Source of the DNA: Phyllobacterium sp. OV277
GTDB taxonomy: Bacteria; Pseudomonadota; Alphaproteobacteria; Rhizobiales; Rhizobiaceae
Direction of reading: 5' to 3'
NCBI RefSeq assembly: GCF_900104355.1
Contig: NZ_FNIY01000005.1
Span: forward strand, 124,001-188,000
Length of the DNA: 64,000 nucleotides
A program made the position numbers and the translations under genes. The notes under the pieces were generated by a model. It had not been told where the DNA came from. It was given only the letters and a program-made list of their open reading frames with translations, and did no database searches. The stretch's first letter is position 1. Every line of letters begins with the position of its first letter. Shown here one piece after another: positions 8,585 to 17,486 of this stretch.

Positions 8585-9228
8585 TCGAGTTCACCTTCTG
8601 GGACATAGCGCGCAATCTGCTTCTGGCCGCCCGCTGGACGGTTCTGCTTTCCGTCGTTGCCTTTACTGGAGGTGCTATTGTCGGCGTGGCGATCCTCCTG
8701 GCTCGTATCTCAAAACGGAAATGGCTAAGGCGTAGCGCCGAATATTATATCGGCCTGTTTCAGGGAACGCCTTTGCTCATGCAGCTGTTTCTGCTGTTTT
8801 TCGGCCTGCCCCTCCTTGGTTTTCGCATTGAGGCATGGACGGCAGCCGTGCTTGGCCTGACGCTCTGTGCCAGTGCCTTCCTTGCCGAAATCTGGCGCGG
8901 CGGCGTGCAATCCCTGCCAAACGGACAGTGGGACGCCGGGAGCAGTCTCGGCCTGCATTATGTCGCACAGTTGCGCCTGATTATCCTACCGCAGGCTTTC
9001 GCGATCACACGCGCGCCGACGGTGGGTTTTCTGGTCCAGCTGATCAAGAGCACGGCATTGACTTCGATCATCGGATTTGAGGAACTGGTCAGAACCTCGA
9101 ACGCCATCAACAATGCAACATTCGAACCCTTCACCGTCTACGGACTGGTCGCGCTGATCTATTTTGTTCTGTGCTATCCGCTGACGCGCTACACTAAGAA
9201 ATTGGAACTTCGTGCCGTGCAGCGTTAG
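8581..9228 (+). CDS. Amino acid ABC transporter permease (HisQ/GlnP-like), second of pair
   Basis: A 215-aa permease paralogous to its upstream neighbour (YYIGLFQGTPLLMQLFLLFFGLP corresponds to the ELIRNTPFLVQ region). Its EAA loop is WDAGSSLGLHYVAQLRLIILPQ. The two would form the heterodimeric membrane channel for the upstream binding protein. The following gene begins a second, different importer, so the ATPase for this one must come from elsewhere or be shared with the PotA-like protein downstream. Confidence 0.9.
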   Translation: MIEFTFWDIARNLLLAARWTVLLSVVAFTGGAIVGVAILLARISKRKWLRRSAEYYIGLFQGTPLLMQLFLLFFGLPLLGFRIEAWTAAVLGLTLCASAFLAEIWRGGVQSLPNGQWDAGSSLGLHYVAQLRLIILPQAFAITRAPTVGFLVQLIKSTALTSIIGFEELVRTSNAINNATFEPFTVYGLVALIYFVLCYPLTRYTKKLELRAVQR

Positions 9229-9296
9229 GGCTTGCGCGGCTGTTGGCAAAAAGAGTGGGAATCAGCCAGAAACTGGCAGGAAAAGGAGATCGGACT

Positions 9297-10385
9297 ATGG
9301 ATACAATTCTCAAGAAACACGTCAGTCGGCGGACTGTGCTTGGTGCGGGTGCCCTCGGCGTTGCAATGCTCGCCATGCCATCAATACTGCGCGCGCAGGA
9401 CAAGTCGCTGAAGATTGGCGTCTATGGCGGCTATTTCAAGAATTCGTTCGACAAGAACATTTTCCCTGAATTCACCAAGGCAACCGGAATCGCCGTTGAA
9501 TCCGTCGCCGAACCAACAGGCGAAGCGTGGCTGGTTCAGCTGGAACAGGCCGCCAAGGCTGGTGCTGCCCCTGCCGACATTTCGATGATGTCACAGGTCG
9601 CCATGATTAAGGGACAGTCGACCAATCTGTGGACACCGCTTGACGTGTCGAAGCTGCCGAACTCCAAAAACCTGATTGACCGTTTCATCAACAAATACCC
9701 TGACGGACGTGTCGCCGGTATCGGTGCCGTTGCATGGTACATCACCCTTGTCACCAATACCGATGTCTACAAGGAAGCACCGACCTCATGGCAGGCACTT
9801 TGGGACCCGGCGAACGCTGACAAGCTTGGTCTGCTGGCGCTTGTTTCAAACTCGTTCCTTCTGGAAGTCACCGCCAAGACTTTCTTCGGTGGCACCAATG
9901 CCCTCGATACCGAAGAAGGTATCCTCAAGGTCTTCGACAAGCTCGCTGAAGTGAAGCCGAATGTCCGCCTCTGGTATCGCGATGAAGCGCAATTTGAACA
10001 GGCGCTGAAGTCAGGCGAAATTCCAATGGGCCAGTATTATCACGATGTAACGGGTCTTGCTGCATCCGAAGGGCATCCTGTTCGCTCGACTTTCCCGAAA
10101 GAAGGCGGCATTCAGGACTCCGGTTGCTGGGCACTGTCGCGCGCGTCGAAGAAGGTCGACGAAGCCCATATCTTCATCGATTATATGAGCCAGCCAGCCA
10201 TTCAGGCGACATTGTCACGTAAAGTCGGAACAGCGCCAACGGTCAAGCGCGAACTGCTTGATCTGAATGACAAGGAATTCGCAGCGGTCTCATCGGATAT
10301 CGAACCGATCCTGCCGCGCTACGATCTTTTGACGACCAAGGCCGATTTCCTCAACCAGAAATGGACCGAGCTGATTGTCGGTTGA
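9297..10385 (+). CDS. PotD-like ABC transporter substrate-binding protein (Tat signal)
   Basis: A 362-aa extracellular solute-binding protein of the polyamine/iron/putrescine class (family 1). The N-terminus carries a twin-arginine signal (SRRTVLGAGALG, cleavage after SILRAQ), so it is probably exported folded. I moved the start to the ATG at 9297, which has AGGAG 8 bp upstream; the TTG at 9243 has no such support. It is the binding protein for the ATPase and two permeases that follow. Confidence 0.9.
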   Translation: MDTILKKHVSRRTVLGAGALGVAMLAMPSILRAQDKSLKIGVYGGYFKNSFDKNIFPEFTKATGIAVESVAEPTGEAWLVQLEQAAKAGAAPADISMMSQVAMIKGQSTNLWTPLDVSKLPNSKNLIDRFINKYPDGRVAGIGAVAWYITLVTNTDVYKEAPTSWQALWDPANADKLGLLALVSNSFLLEVTAKTFFGGTNALDTEEGILKVFDKLAEVKPNVRLWYRDEAQFEQALKSGEIPMGQYYHDVTGLAASEGHPVRSTFPKEGGIQDSGCWALSRASKKVDEAHIFIDYMSQPAIQATLSRKVGTAPTVKRELLDLNDKEFAAVSSDIEPILPRYDLLTTKADFLNQKWTELIVG

Positions 10386-10430
10386 TTGCAACTGGCGGCC
10401 GGTGGCTGCAGATTGCGAGACTGTATCGGC

Positions 10431-10463
10431 GGGAAACCCGGATTATTCCAAACCGGGTTTCCC
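10431..10463 (+). other. Intercistronic hairpin
   Basis: A perfect 11-bp inverted repeat (GGGAAACCCGG at 10431-10441, CCGGGTTTCCC at 10453-10463) with an 11-nt loop sits between the binding-protein gene and the ATPase gene of the same operon. No T run follows, so read-through is expected. Such hairpins commonly protect the upstream message and keep the binding protein in excess over the membrane components. Confidence 0.7.
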
Positions 10464-10493
10464 CTTGAATAAGACCAATGAAATGGGGGCTTG

Positions 10494-11531
10494 ATGTCCG
10501 GACTGGTTCTCAACAATGTAACCAAGCAATTTGGTTCATTTACCGCCGTAGAAAACGTGCAGCTTTCCGTGCCGCACGGAACGTTTGTCTGCATGCTCGG
10601 ACCATCGGGCTGCGGCAAGACTACGTTGCTGCGCATGATTGCGGGCCTTGATGATCCCACAGGCGGTTCCATTCTGCTTGATGGCGAAGACATAACCAAA
10701 GTCCCGACGCACAAGCGCAATCTTGGCATGGTGTTCCAGTCGCTGGCCCTGTTTCCTCATTTGAGCGTTGGTGAGAATATCGCCTACCCCTTGCGCATTC
10801 GCGGCAAAAGCCGCGAAGAACAGAAGAAGCGTGTTGATGAGCTTCTCGCCCTCATTCACCTTCCCGGCTATGGCGACCGGCCCGTTTCCAAACTATCGGG
10901 CGGGCAACGCCAGCGTGTGGCCATAGCCCGCGCCCTTGCGCTTTCCCCCAAACTTTTCCTGCTGGACGAACCACTCTCAGCGCTTGATGCAAAGTTGCGC
11001 GAGGCAATGCAGGTGGAACTGCGGCAGTTGCAGCAGAAGCTCGGCATTACCACCATTGTCGTCACCCACGACCAGCGCGAAGCGATGACCATGGCCGATA
11101 CGGTGGTCGTGATGAATGGCGGCCACATCCGGCAGGCCGCCTCGCCGATCGAAATTTACCGCAAGCCTGCCGATACGTTTGTTGCTGATTTTATCGGCTC
11201 AACAAATCTCATCGAAACCACAGCTGACAGTTCCGGCGCAGCGACCGTTTTCGGAAACAAGGTCCCCGGCCTCATCCTGCCAGCCGGTATGCAGAAGGCA
11301 ACGATTTCCGTTCGCCCCGAAGATGTTCATCTGACCGCGCCCGGTAATGGCGCTATCAACGGCATCGTGACCTTCGTGCGCGATCTCGGCGGCACAATTG
11401 AAACTTTTGTCGAAGCTGGTGGCAAACAGATCGTTGCCGTTTCAACACCGCGTGCGCGGCCTGAAGTCACCGCCGGACAGCAGGTGGGCATCGTGCTTGC
11501 GCCTGACGTTTGCGTGGTGCTCAAGCAATGA
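10494..11531 (+). CDS. PotA-like ABC transporter ATP-binding protein
   Basis: A 345-aa ATPase with Walker A GPSGCGKTT, signature LSGGQRQRVA, Walker B LFLLDEPLSALD and the H-loop VTHDQ. A C-terminal TOBE/OB-fold regulatory domain (from about residue 240) is typical of the PotA/MalK/FbpC group. I use the ATG at 10494 with GGGGG just upstream. It is the only ATPase gene in an operon with two complete sets of permeases, so it may energise both importers. Its end overlaps the next gene by ATGA. Confidence 0.93.
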   Translation: MSGLVLNNVTKQFGSFTAVENVQLSVPHGTFVCMLGPSGCGKTTLLRMIAGLDDPTGGSILLDGEDITKVPTHKRNLGMVFQSLALFPHLSVGENIAYPLRIRGKSREEQKKRVDELLALIHLPGYGDRPVSKLSGGQRQRVAIARALALSPKLFLLDEPLSALDAKLREAMQVELRQLQQKLGITTIVVTHDQREAMTMADTVVVMNGGHIRQAASPIEIYRKPADTFVADFIGSTNLIETTADSSGAATVFGNKVPGLILPAGMQKATISVRPEDVHLTAPGNGAINGIVTFVRDLGGTIETFVEAGGKQIVAVSTPRARPEVTAGQQVGIVLAPDVCVVLKQ

Positions 11532-12382
11532 AGCGCGAAGCCCCGCAATCCGTAGCCGATTACGGTCCGCTGTTTTTCCCAGCCGGTATGCTGCTCGTCT
11601 TCTTTGTCGTGCCGTTTGGTACGATGATCGCCGTCAGCTTTTTCCAGCGTCAGCAAGGCGGCTTCTATACACCAGCCTTCGTCTTTTCCAATTACGAGCG
11701 CTTTCTCAGCGTCTTCTTTGGCGGTGTTCTTGGCTTCTCCCTGATGCTGGCAATTACGGTCGCCATATGTTGCGTCGTGCTTGCGCTGCCCTTCACCTAT
11801 CTTTTGTCAAAGCTGCCACGCCGCTTACAGGTAATCTGGCTCGTCGCCCTGCTTTCCGTGCTGTCCCTATCGGAAGTCATTATCGGCTTTGCGTGGTCTA
11901 CGCTGTTCTCGCGTACGGCCGGGATCACCAATATTCTCGTGCAGCTTGGTTTGATGAAACAGGCCGTTGCGCTTTCGCCCAGCTTCGGTGCGGTGCTGAC
12001 AGGTATGGTCTATCAGGCCCTGCCCTATACGGTGCTGGTGCTTTACCCCGCTCTTGTCAGGCTTGATCCGACCCTGATGGAGGCGGCGCGAACGTTGGGT
12101 TCATCGCCGCTACGCGCCTTCTTCAACGTGCTTGTACCGGCGCTGCGCAATACGATCATGGCAACGCTCATTATGGTGTTCATTTTTGCGCTCGGTTCCT
12201 ATCTGTTGCCGCAGATTCTTGGCAGGCCGCAGCACTGGACGCTTTCGGTCCTCATCACCGATCAAGCGATTTATCAGTCCAATATGCCATTCGCAGCTGC
12301 CATGGCCGTATTTCTGGTGCTCGTCACACTCGGTCTTGTGGCTCTTACTCTGCTCATCGGACGCAAGGGAGAAAAGGCATGA
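11528..12382 (+). CDS. PotB-like ABC transporter permease
   Basis: A 284-aa inner-membrane permease with about six helices and an EAA loop (LMEAARTLGSSPLRAFFNVLVPALR). The start is the ATG overlapping the ATPase stop by ATGA. It pairs with the PotC-like permease that overlaps its own end by ATGA, giving the usual PotB-PotC heterodimer for polyamine, putrescine, spermidine or related cationic substrates. Confidence 0.9.
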   Translation: MKREAPQSVADYGPLFFPAGMLLVFFVVPFGTMIAVSFFQRQQGGFYTPAFVFSNYERFLSVFFGGVLGFSLMLAITVAICCVVLALPFTYLLSKLPRRLQVIWLVALLSVLSLSEVIIGFAWSTLFSRTAGITNILVQLGLMKQAVALSPSFGAVLTGMVYQALPYTVLVLYPALVRLDPTLMEAARTLGSSPLRAFFNVLVPALRNTIMATLIMVFIFALGSYLLPQILGRPQHWTLSVLITDQAIYQSNMPFAAAMAVFLVLVTLGLVALTLLIGRKGEKA

Positions 12383-13179
12383 CCACCTGGCTCCGGCGTC
12401 TTTACTTCTTTGCGATTGGCCTCTTTCTCGCGCTTCCATTGATGGTGGTAGCCGGGGTGTCAGTCAATGCCAAGCAGACCCTTGCATTTCCGCCGCAAGG
12501 CTTTTCACTGGCATGGTATGGCGAAATCTTTCTCAACCCGGAATGGCGCAGCGCGCTTTTCGCCTCTGTCCTGCTTGCCACCACTTCGGCGGCTTTGGCC
12601 GTGCTGATCGCGCTACCGCTTTCATGGTTTCTTTGGCGGCGGATTGCGCCATGGGCCAACATCTTCCAGGTCCTTGGCATCGCGCCGTTCACGCTGCCGC
12701 CCGTCATCACCGCGCTTGGCCTTCTCACGTTCTGGGCCACCACAGGTTTCTATGGCCAGCCATGGACCGCTGTTATCGGTCACGCAATCTTCTTCGTCAC
12801 CTTGCCGCTCGTTACCCTGTCGCTTGGCTTCTCCGCTATTGATCGCTCTTTCGTTGAAGCTGCTGCCACGATGGGCGCCAATGACCGCACCATCTTTCGC
12901 ACGGTGATCCTGCCGTTAATCCTGCCCTATCTGGTGTCGGGCTATGCCTTTGCTTTCGTGTTGTCGCTCAACGAATATATCGTTGCCTATATGACCGTAG
13001 GCTTTACGCTGGAAACCCTGCCTATCAAAATTTTCAATGCCCTGCGTTATGGCTACACGCCAACCATGGCATCGGTCACGATCCTGTTTGTCGCGACTGC
13101 GGCAGTGATTTTCTCGCTGGTTGCCAAATTCGGCGATCTGCCAAAACTTCTCGGTGCCATGGCTACGGACGATAAATGA
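12379..13179 (+). CDS. PotC-like ABC transporter permease
   Basis: A 266-aa permease with an EAA loop (FVEAAATMGANDRTIFRTVILPLI). It is the second half of the importer encoded from 9297. Both junctions are 4-bp ATGA overlaps, which points to translational coupling across the operon. Confidence 0.9.
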   Translation: MTTWLRRLYFFAIGLFLALPLMVVAGVSVNAKQTLAFPPQGFSLAWYGEIFLNPEWRSALFASVLLATTSAALAVLIALPLSWFLWRRIAPWANIFQVLGIAPFTLPPVITALGLLTFWATTGFYGQPWTAVIGHAIFFVTLPLVTLSLGFSAIDRSFVEAAATMGANDRTIFRTVILPLILPYLVSGYAFAFVLSLNEYIVAYMTVGFTLETLPIKIFNALRYGYTPTMASVTILFVATAAVIFSLVAKFGDLPKLLGAMATDDK

Positions 13180-13955
13180 TGCGGATTGCAGCGCTTCAAA
13201 TGCAGGCGGTTTGTGGCGATGTCGGCGCAAATCTTGCGCGTATAGAACAGGCCGCCGTGGATGCAGCAAAAGCTGGTGCCGACCTTCTGGTCGTACCGGA
13301 GCTTGCCCTGACAGGCTATGGTGCGGGCGACGCAATCACGGCATTGGCAGAACCTGCAAATGGCAGTCAGATTAGCCAGCTACAGGCAATATCCAAAGCA
13401 AATGCCATAGCCATCATCGCTGGCTTTGCCGAGCGTGACGGCTACCATGTTTATAACAGTGCAGCTTATGTCTGCGGCGATGCGCAGCCAGTGGTTTACC
13501 GCAAATCACATCTCTATGGCGATTATGAGCGAGCCCTGTTCAGCCCGGAAAAACCTGCAAGCTGCATCGTCCAGATAGCCGGATTAAAGCTCGGGATACT
13601 CATCTGCTACGATGTGGAATTTCCGGAAAATGTACGTCGCCTTGCACAGGCTGGCGCCCAGATGGTCATTGTGCCAACAGCTCTTCCTGCGGGTCCATCC
13701 GGCACGTTCATTGCTGGCCATATGATTCAGGTGCGCGCCTTCGAGAACCAGATATTTGTCGCCTATGTCAATCATGCTGATAATGACGGGCGCTTTAGTT
13801 TTGCCGGTCTGTCACGCATTGCGGCACCTGATGGCAGCTTGATTGCCGCCTCTACCGATACGAAAGAGCAACTGCTGTTTGCCGATATTAACAGGCACAT
13901 GTTTGCCGCTTCCATCGAAAACAATCCCTATCTGAAAGACCTCGCACTGTTATGA
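13176..13955 (+). CDS. Carbon-nitrogen hydrolase (nitrilase superfamily)
   Basis: A 259-aa member of the nitrilase superfamily with the Glu-Lys-Cys triad visible at Glu42 (VVPELALTGYG), Lys110 (VYRKSHLYG) and Cys144 (LICYDVEFPE). Members hydrolyse amides, N-carbamoyl compounds or omega-amides. In an operon opened by an arginase-family enzyme it could remove a carbamoyl or amide group from the imported substrate; the exact reaction is unknown. An alternative start at 13179 differs by one residue. It overlaps both neighbours by 4 bp. Confidence 0.88.
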   Translation: MMRIAALQMQAVCGDVGANLARIEQAAVDAAKAGADLLVVPELALTGYGAGDAITALAEPANGSQISQLQAISKANAIAIIAGFAERDGYHVYNSAAYVCGDAQPVVYRKSHLYGDYERALFSPEKPASCIVQIAGLKLGILICYDVEFPENVRRLAQAGAQMVIVPTALPAGPSGTFIAGHMIQVRAFENQIFVAYVNHADNDGRFSFAGLSRIAAPDGSLIAASTDTKEQLLFADINRHMFAASIENNPYLKDLALL

Positions 13956-15076
13956 CCGACATAATTGATACCGACGTTCTCATAATCGGCGCTGGCATTG
14001 CCGGTGTTGGAGCCGCCGCCGAGCTGGCCAGTACCCACAAGGTCATCATTCTCGAACGGGAGAGCCAGCCAGCCTATCATTCGACAGGACGTTCGGCAGC
14101 AATCTTCCTGCCCAATTACGGCAATGACGTCATTCGTGCGCTCAATCGGGCCAGTGCGCCAATGTTCATGCAGCGCGATACAAAGCTGTTTCCCGAGCCG
14201 CTGCTGACACTGCGCGGTTCGCTGACTGTTGCTGACGATACCGGCATCGAACGCTGCGAAGACCTGCTCAAGAACGGTGTCAATGTCGATGAAATCAGCG
14301 CCGATCGCGCGGTTGAAATGGTTCCGATCCTCAATCGCGAATACATCAAGGCGGCCTGTTATCAGGCCGAGGCACAGGACATCGATGTGAACGCCCTGCA
14401 TCAGGGTTGGCTGCGCAAGGCCACTGGCCTCGGCGTAGACCTTCGCACAAACGCGGAGGTTATCAGTGCCACGCGTGTAAATGGTTTGTGGCTCGTCGAA
14501 ACACCTGATCAAATATTCCGCGCTCAAATCGTCGTCAATGCTGCGGGTGCCTGGGCTGATGTCATAGCGGGTATTTTCGGCGGCAAGCCGCTTGGCCTTA
14601 CGCCGTTGCGCCGCAGTATCGCAGTTCTCCCCGTACCTGAAGGCTATGACACCCGAGGCTGGCCGCTGGTCGATGACGCCAATGAAGCATGGTATCTCAA
14701 GCCCGACGGCGGGAGGCTGTTCGTCTCGCCTTGCGATGAAACCCCGGTTGAGCCGCACGATGCCTATGTCGATGACATGGTACTGGCTGAGGGTCTCTAT
14801 CGCTATGAGCAGGCGGTTACGGTGCCCGTTAATCGTGTTGAACGGAGCTGGGCAGGTCTCCGCACTTTTGCGCCTGACCGTACCCCCGTTGCGGGCTTTG
14901 ACGCTGAACTTGATGGGTTCTTCTGGCTCGCCGGACAGGGCGGCTATGGTATCCAGACGGCACCGGCCCTCTCGCAATTCACTGCAACGCTTATTCGCCA
15001 GCAATCGCTGCCGGATGCGCTGGCACAAATCGCCCCGCGCCTTTCTGCTACCCGTTTTCAGCCGAACAATGGGTAG
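13952..15076 (+). CDS. FAD-dependent amine/D-amino acid oxidoreductase (DAO family)
   Basis: A 374-aa flavoprotein. The dinucleotide-binding motif is at the N-terminus (VLIIGAGIAGVGAAAELAS) and the C-terminal FAD contact is GQGGYGIQTAP. The family includes D-amino acid dehydrogenases, sarcosine and glycine oxidases. As last gene of the ureohydrolase operon it would oxidatively deaminate an amine or amino acid product. It overlaps the convergent LysR gene by 19 bp at its 3' end. Confidence 0.87.
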   Translation: MTDIIDTDVLIIGAGIAGVGAAAELASTHKVIILERESQPAYHSTGRSAAIFLPNYGNDVIRALNRASAPMFMQRDTKLFPEPLLTLRGSLTVADDTGIERCEDLLKNGVNVDEISADRAVEMVPILNREYIKAACYQAEAQDIDVNALHQGWLRKATGLGVDLRTNAEVISATRVNGLWLVETPDQIFRAQIVVNAAGAWADVIAGIFGGKPLGLTPLRRSIAVLPVPEGYDTRGWPLVDDANEAWYLKPDGGRLFVSPCDETPVEPHDAYVDDMVLAEGLYRYEQAVTVPVNRVERSWAGLRTFAPDRTPVAGFDAELDGFFWLAGQGGYGIQTAPALSQFTATLIRQQSLPDALAQIAPRLSATRFQPNNG

Positions 15077-15969
15077 CCCCCGAAGATTTCCGTCTGGCTG
15101 CCCACTTCTGACCTGATAAAATCGCTGAGCACACGAATGCGCGGCGTATTGACGATATCCTCATGGCAGATCAGCCAGTAATCGCGGTTGAGGTGCATCT
15201 CTTTTGCCAAAACGGGCACCAGCTCAGGATAATTGCAGGCGATGAAATAGGGCAGGATACAAAGACCGAAGCCGGAACGCGCAGCGCTCAATTGGGCAAA
15301 GATACTTGAGCTTTGATAGGCAGGCCGCAAGCCCGGCAGAATCTCGCGCATATAATCGAGCCCCGGCGTGAAAATCATATCCTCAATGTAACCAATGAAC
15401 CGGTGGCCAGAGAGATCTGACCGCTGGCGGATTGCCGGATGTTTCGCCAGATAGTCCTTCGCACCATAAATGAAGAGGCGATACGGCATCAGCTTTTCCT
15501 GATGGTAGGGGCCGGTGCGCGTCGCATTCAATGTTATCGATAAATCAGCCTCGCGACGCGAAAGCGAAACAATCTGCTGGATCGTCACCATCTCCACGGA
15601 AAGGCTGGGATAGGCCTGCGCCATCCGCGGCAGCCGGTCCGCCAGAAAGAAATTGGCGATGCCCTCGAGAATGCTCAGACGCACAACACCGCTCAGCGAA
15701 ATCGTGCCGCCGGATGCCTCATTTTGAAAGCGTTCCGCTTCGCGTTCCATGATTTCAGCGGATTCGATCAGCTTTTCGCCCAGCGCCGTGAGGATATAGC
15801 CACGCGGGTTGCGTTCGAACAGCCGCGCGGAAAGTGCCTCTTCCAGCCGGTCTATGCGGCGGGAGACGGTGACGTGATTGGTGCGCAAACGGCGGGCGGC
15901 CGTCGTAAGCTGGCCAGTGCGCGCCACGGCCAGAAAATACTGAAGATCATCCCACGTATATTGCCGCAC
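15058..15969 (-). CDS. LysR-family transcriptional regulator
   Basis: A 303-aa LysR protein with an N-terminal HTH (LQYFLAVARTGQLTTAARRLRTNHVTVSRRIDRLEE) and an effector-binding domain. It is divergent from the Liv-type operon starting at 16276 and convergent to the ureohydrolase operon. Control of the Liv-type operon is the more natural guess, since the shared 306-bp region contains symmetric and repeated elements typical of LysR sites. Confidence 0.88.
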   Translation of the reverse strand: MRQYTWDDLQYFLAVARTGQLTTAARRLRTNHVTVSRRIDRLEEALSARLFERNPRGYILTALGEKLIESAEIMEREAERFQNEASGGTISLSGVVRLSILEGIANFFLADRLPRMAQAYPSLSVEMVTIQQIVSLSRREADLSITLNATRTGPYHQEKLMPYRLFIYGAKDYLAKHPAIRQRSDLSGHRFIGYIEDMIFTPGLDYMREILPGLRPAYQSSSIFAQLSAARSGFGLCILPYFIACNYPELVPVLAKEMHLNRDYWLICHEDIVNTPRIRVLSDFIRSEVGSQTEIFGGYPLFG

Positions 15970-16275
15970 GGCCCCACCTTAATGTACATTTTTGTACTTA
16001 TTCTGTTCGAAAATAGGTGTTTGTGTACTTATTTGTCAATGCTACAGTTTTTTCAACAGAGTGGTTGCCCGTCAGAAGAAACGGGACAATCATAGGGGCA
16101 AGAATTATCCGGCAGAGAGAATGACTGACCGGATTGAGGGAGGGAGAACCGAACCGGTTGCGCGCAGACATATCTGCGTCATGTCTCCGGGTCATTTTCA
16201 ATCGAGACGATCAAGCCCGCGACGGTCCATCATACGATGATCCTGTGAGCGGCATTTCTTTGGGAGGAGAACAGA
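15970..16275. promoter_or_regulatory. Divergent regulatory region (LysR / Liv operon)
   Basis: A 306-bp gene-free region. A 10-bp palindrome AATGTACATT lies at 15981-15990, 12 bp from the LysR start. Two direct copies of GTACTTATT begin at 15994 and 16025, 31 bp (about three helical turns) apart. These are plausible regulator half-sites. The part from about 16060 to 16260 shows nothing I recognise. GGGAGGAG precedes the livJ-type start at 16276. Confidence 0.5.
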
Positions 16276-17481
16276 ATGAAATTATTGGCAATAGCAACCG
16301 CAGCCCTTATGGCGGCAACCGTCATGCCTGCGGCAAGTGCAGAGATTTCCGACGGCAAGGTGAAGATTGGTATCCTGAACGATCAGTCTGGCGTCTATGC
16401 GGATTTCGGTGGCAAGTGGTCCTATGAAGCGGCAAAGATGGCTGCCGAGGATTTTGGCGGCAAGGTGCTGGATGCACCGATCGAGATCATCACCGCCGAC
16501 CATCAGAACAAGCCTGATATTGCCTCCAATATCGCCCGCCAATGGTATGATACCGAACAGGTCGACTCGATCATGGAGTTGACCACATCATCCGTTGCGC
16601 TTGCCGTGCAGGGCATCTCCAAGGAAAAGAAGAAGATCGATCTTGTAACCGGTGCGGCGACAGCTGAACTGACCGGCAAGCAGTGCTCGCCCTATGGTTT
16701 CCATTGGGCTTATGACACCCATGCTCTCGCCGTTGGTACCGGCGGCGCGCTCGTCAAGCAGGGCGGCGATACATGGTTTTTCCTGACTGCCGATTATGCC
16801 TTCGGCTATTCTTTGGAAGAGCAGACAAGCAAGTATGTCACCTCCAAAGGCGGTAAGATTGTTGGCTCCGTGCGCCATCCGCTTGCAAACAGCGACTATT
16901 CCTCGTTCCTGCTACAGGCACAATCATCGGGCGCAAAGGTCATCGGCCTTGCCAATGCCGGACTTGATACGGCGAATGCTATCAAGCAGGCAGCCGAATT
17001 CGGTATCGTAGCCGGTGGCCAGCGTCTGGCCGCCCTGCTCTTTACACTGGCCGAAGTGCACGGTCTTGGCCTTGAAGCGGCTCAGGGATTGACGCTGACG
17101 GAAAGCTTCTACTGGGATCGCGATGACCAGTCCCGTGAGTTCGGGCGCAAGTTCTTCAAGCGCACAGGCCGTATGCCAAACATGATTCAGGCTGCGACCT
17201 ATTCCGGCGTCATGCAATATCTGAAGGCTATTCAGAAAGCCGGAACTGACGATACGGTAAAGGTTGCCGCAGCGATGCATGAAATGCCCGTTGATGACGT
17301 CTTCGGACGGGGTGCCAAGGTTGGTGCCAATGGCCGCCTGATCAGCGATGTCTATCTGATGGAAGTCAAGAAGCCCTCGGAAAGCAAGGAGCCATGGGAC
17401 TATTACAAGGTTCTCGCCACGGTTCCCGGTGACGAAGCTTACATGAAGCCAGCCGAAAGCGGCTGCGATCTGGCCAAGTAA
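16276..17481 (+). CDS. Branched-chain amino acid-type ABC transporter substrate-binding protein (LivJ-like)
   Basis: A 401-aa periplasmic binding protein of the Leu/Ile/Val (Peripla_BP_6) family. It has a signal peptide (LLAIATAALMAATVMPAASA) and the characteristic start of the mature lobe, VKIGILNDQSGVYADFGG. In rhizobia such proteins often bind substrates other than branched-chain amino acids, including amides and aromatic acids. It heads a complete five-gene importer followed by a GMC alcohol dehydrogenase, so the ligand may be a small alcohol or its derivative. Confidence 0.9.
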   Translation: MKLLAIATAALMAATVMPAASAEISDGKVKIGILNDQSGVYADFGGKWSYEAAKMAAEDFGGKVLDAPIEIITADHQNKPDIASNIARQWYDTEQVDSIMELTTSSVALAVQGISKEKKKIDLVTGAATAELTGKQCSPYGFHWAYDTHALAVGTGGALVKQGGDTWFFLTADYAFGYSLEEQTSKYVTSKGGKIVGSVRHPLANSDYSSFLLQAQSSGAKVIGLANAGLDTANAIKQAAEFGIVAGGQRLAALLFTLAEVHGLGLEAAQGLTLTESFYWDRDDQSREFGRKFFKRTGRMPNMIQAATYSGVMQYLKAIQKAGTDDTVKVAAAMHEMPVDDVFGRGAKVGANGRLISDVYLMEVKKPSESKEPWDYYKVLATVPGDEAYMKPAESGCDLAK

Positions 17482-17486
17482 TCCGT

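Noticed and set aside
13928-15028. 366-codon open frame on the minus strand
   Set aside because: Antisense to the FAD oxidoreductase gene, which has a clear cofactor motif and operon junctions. No domain in the antisense frame.
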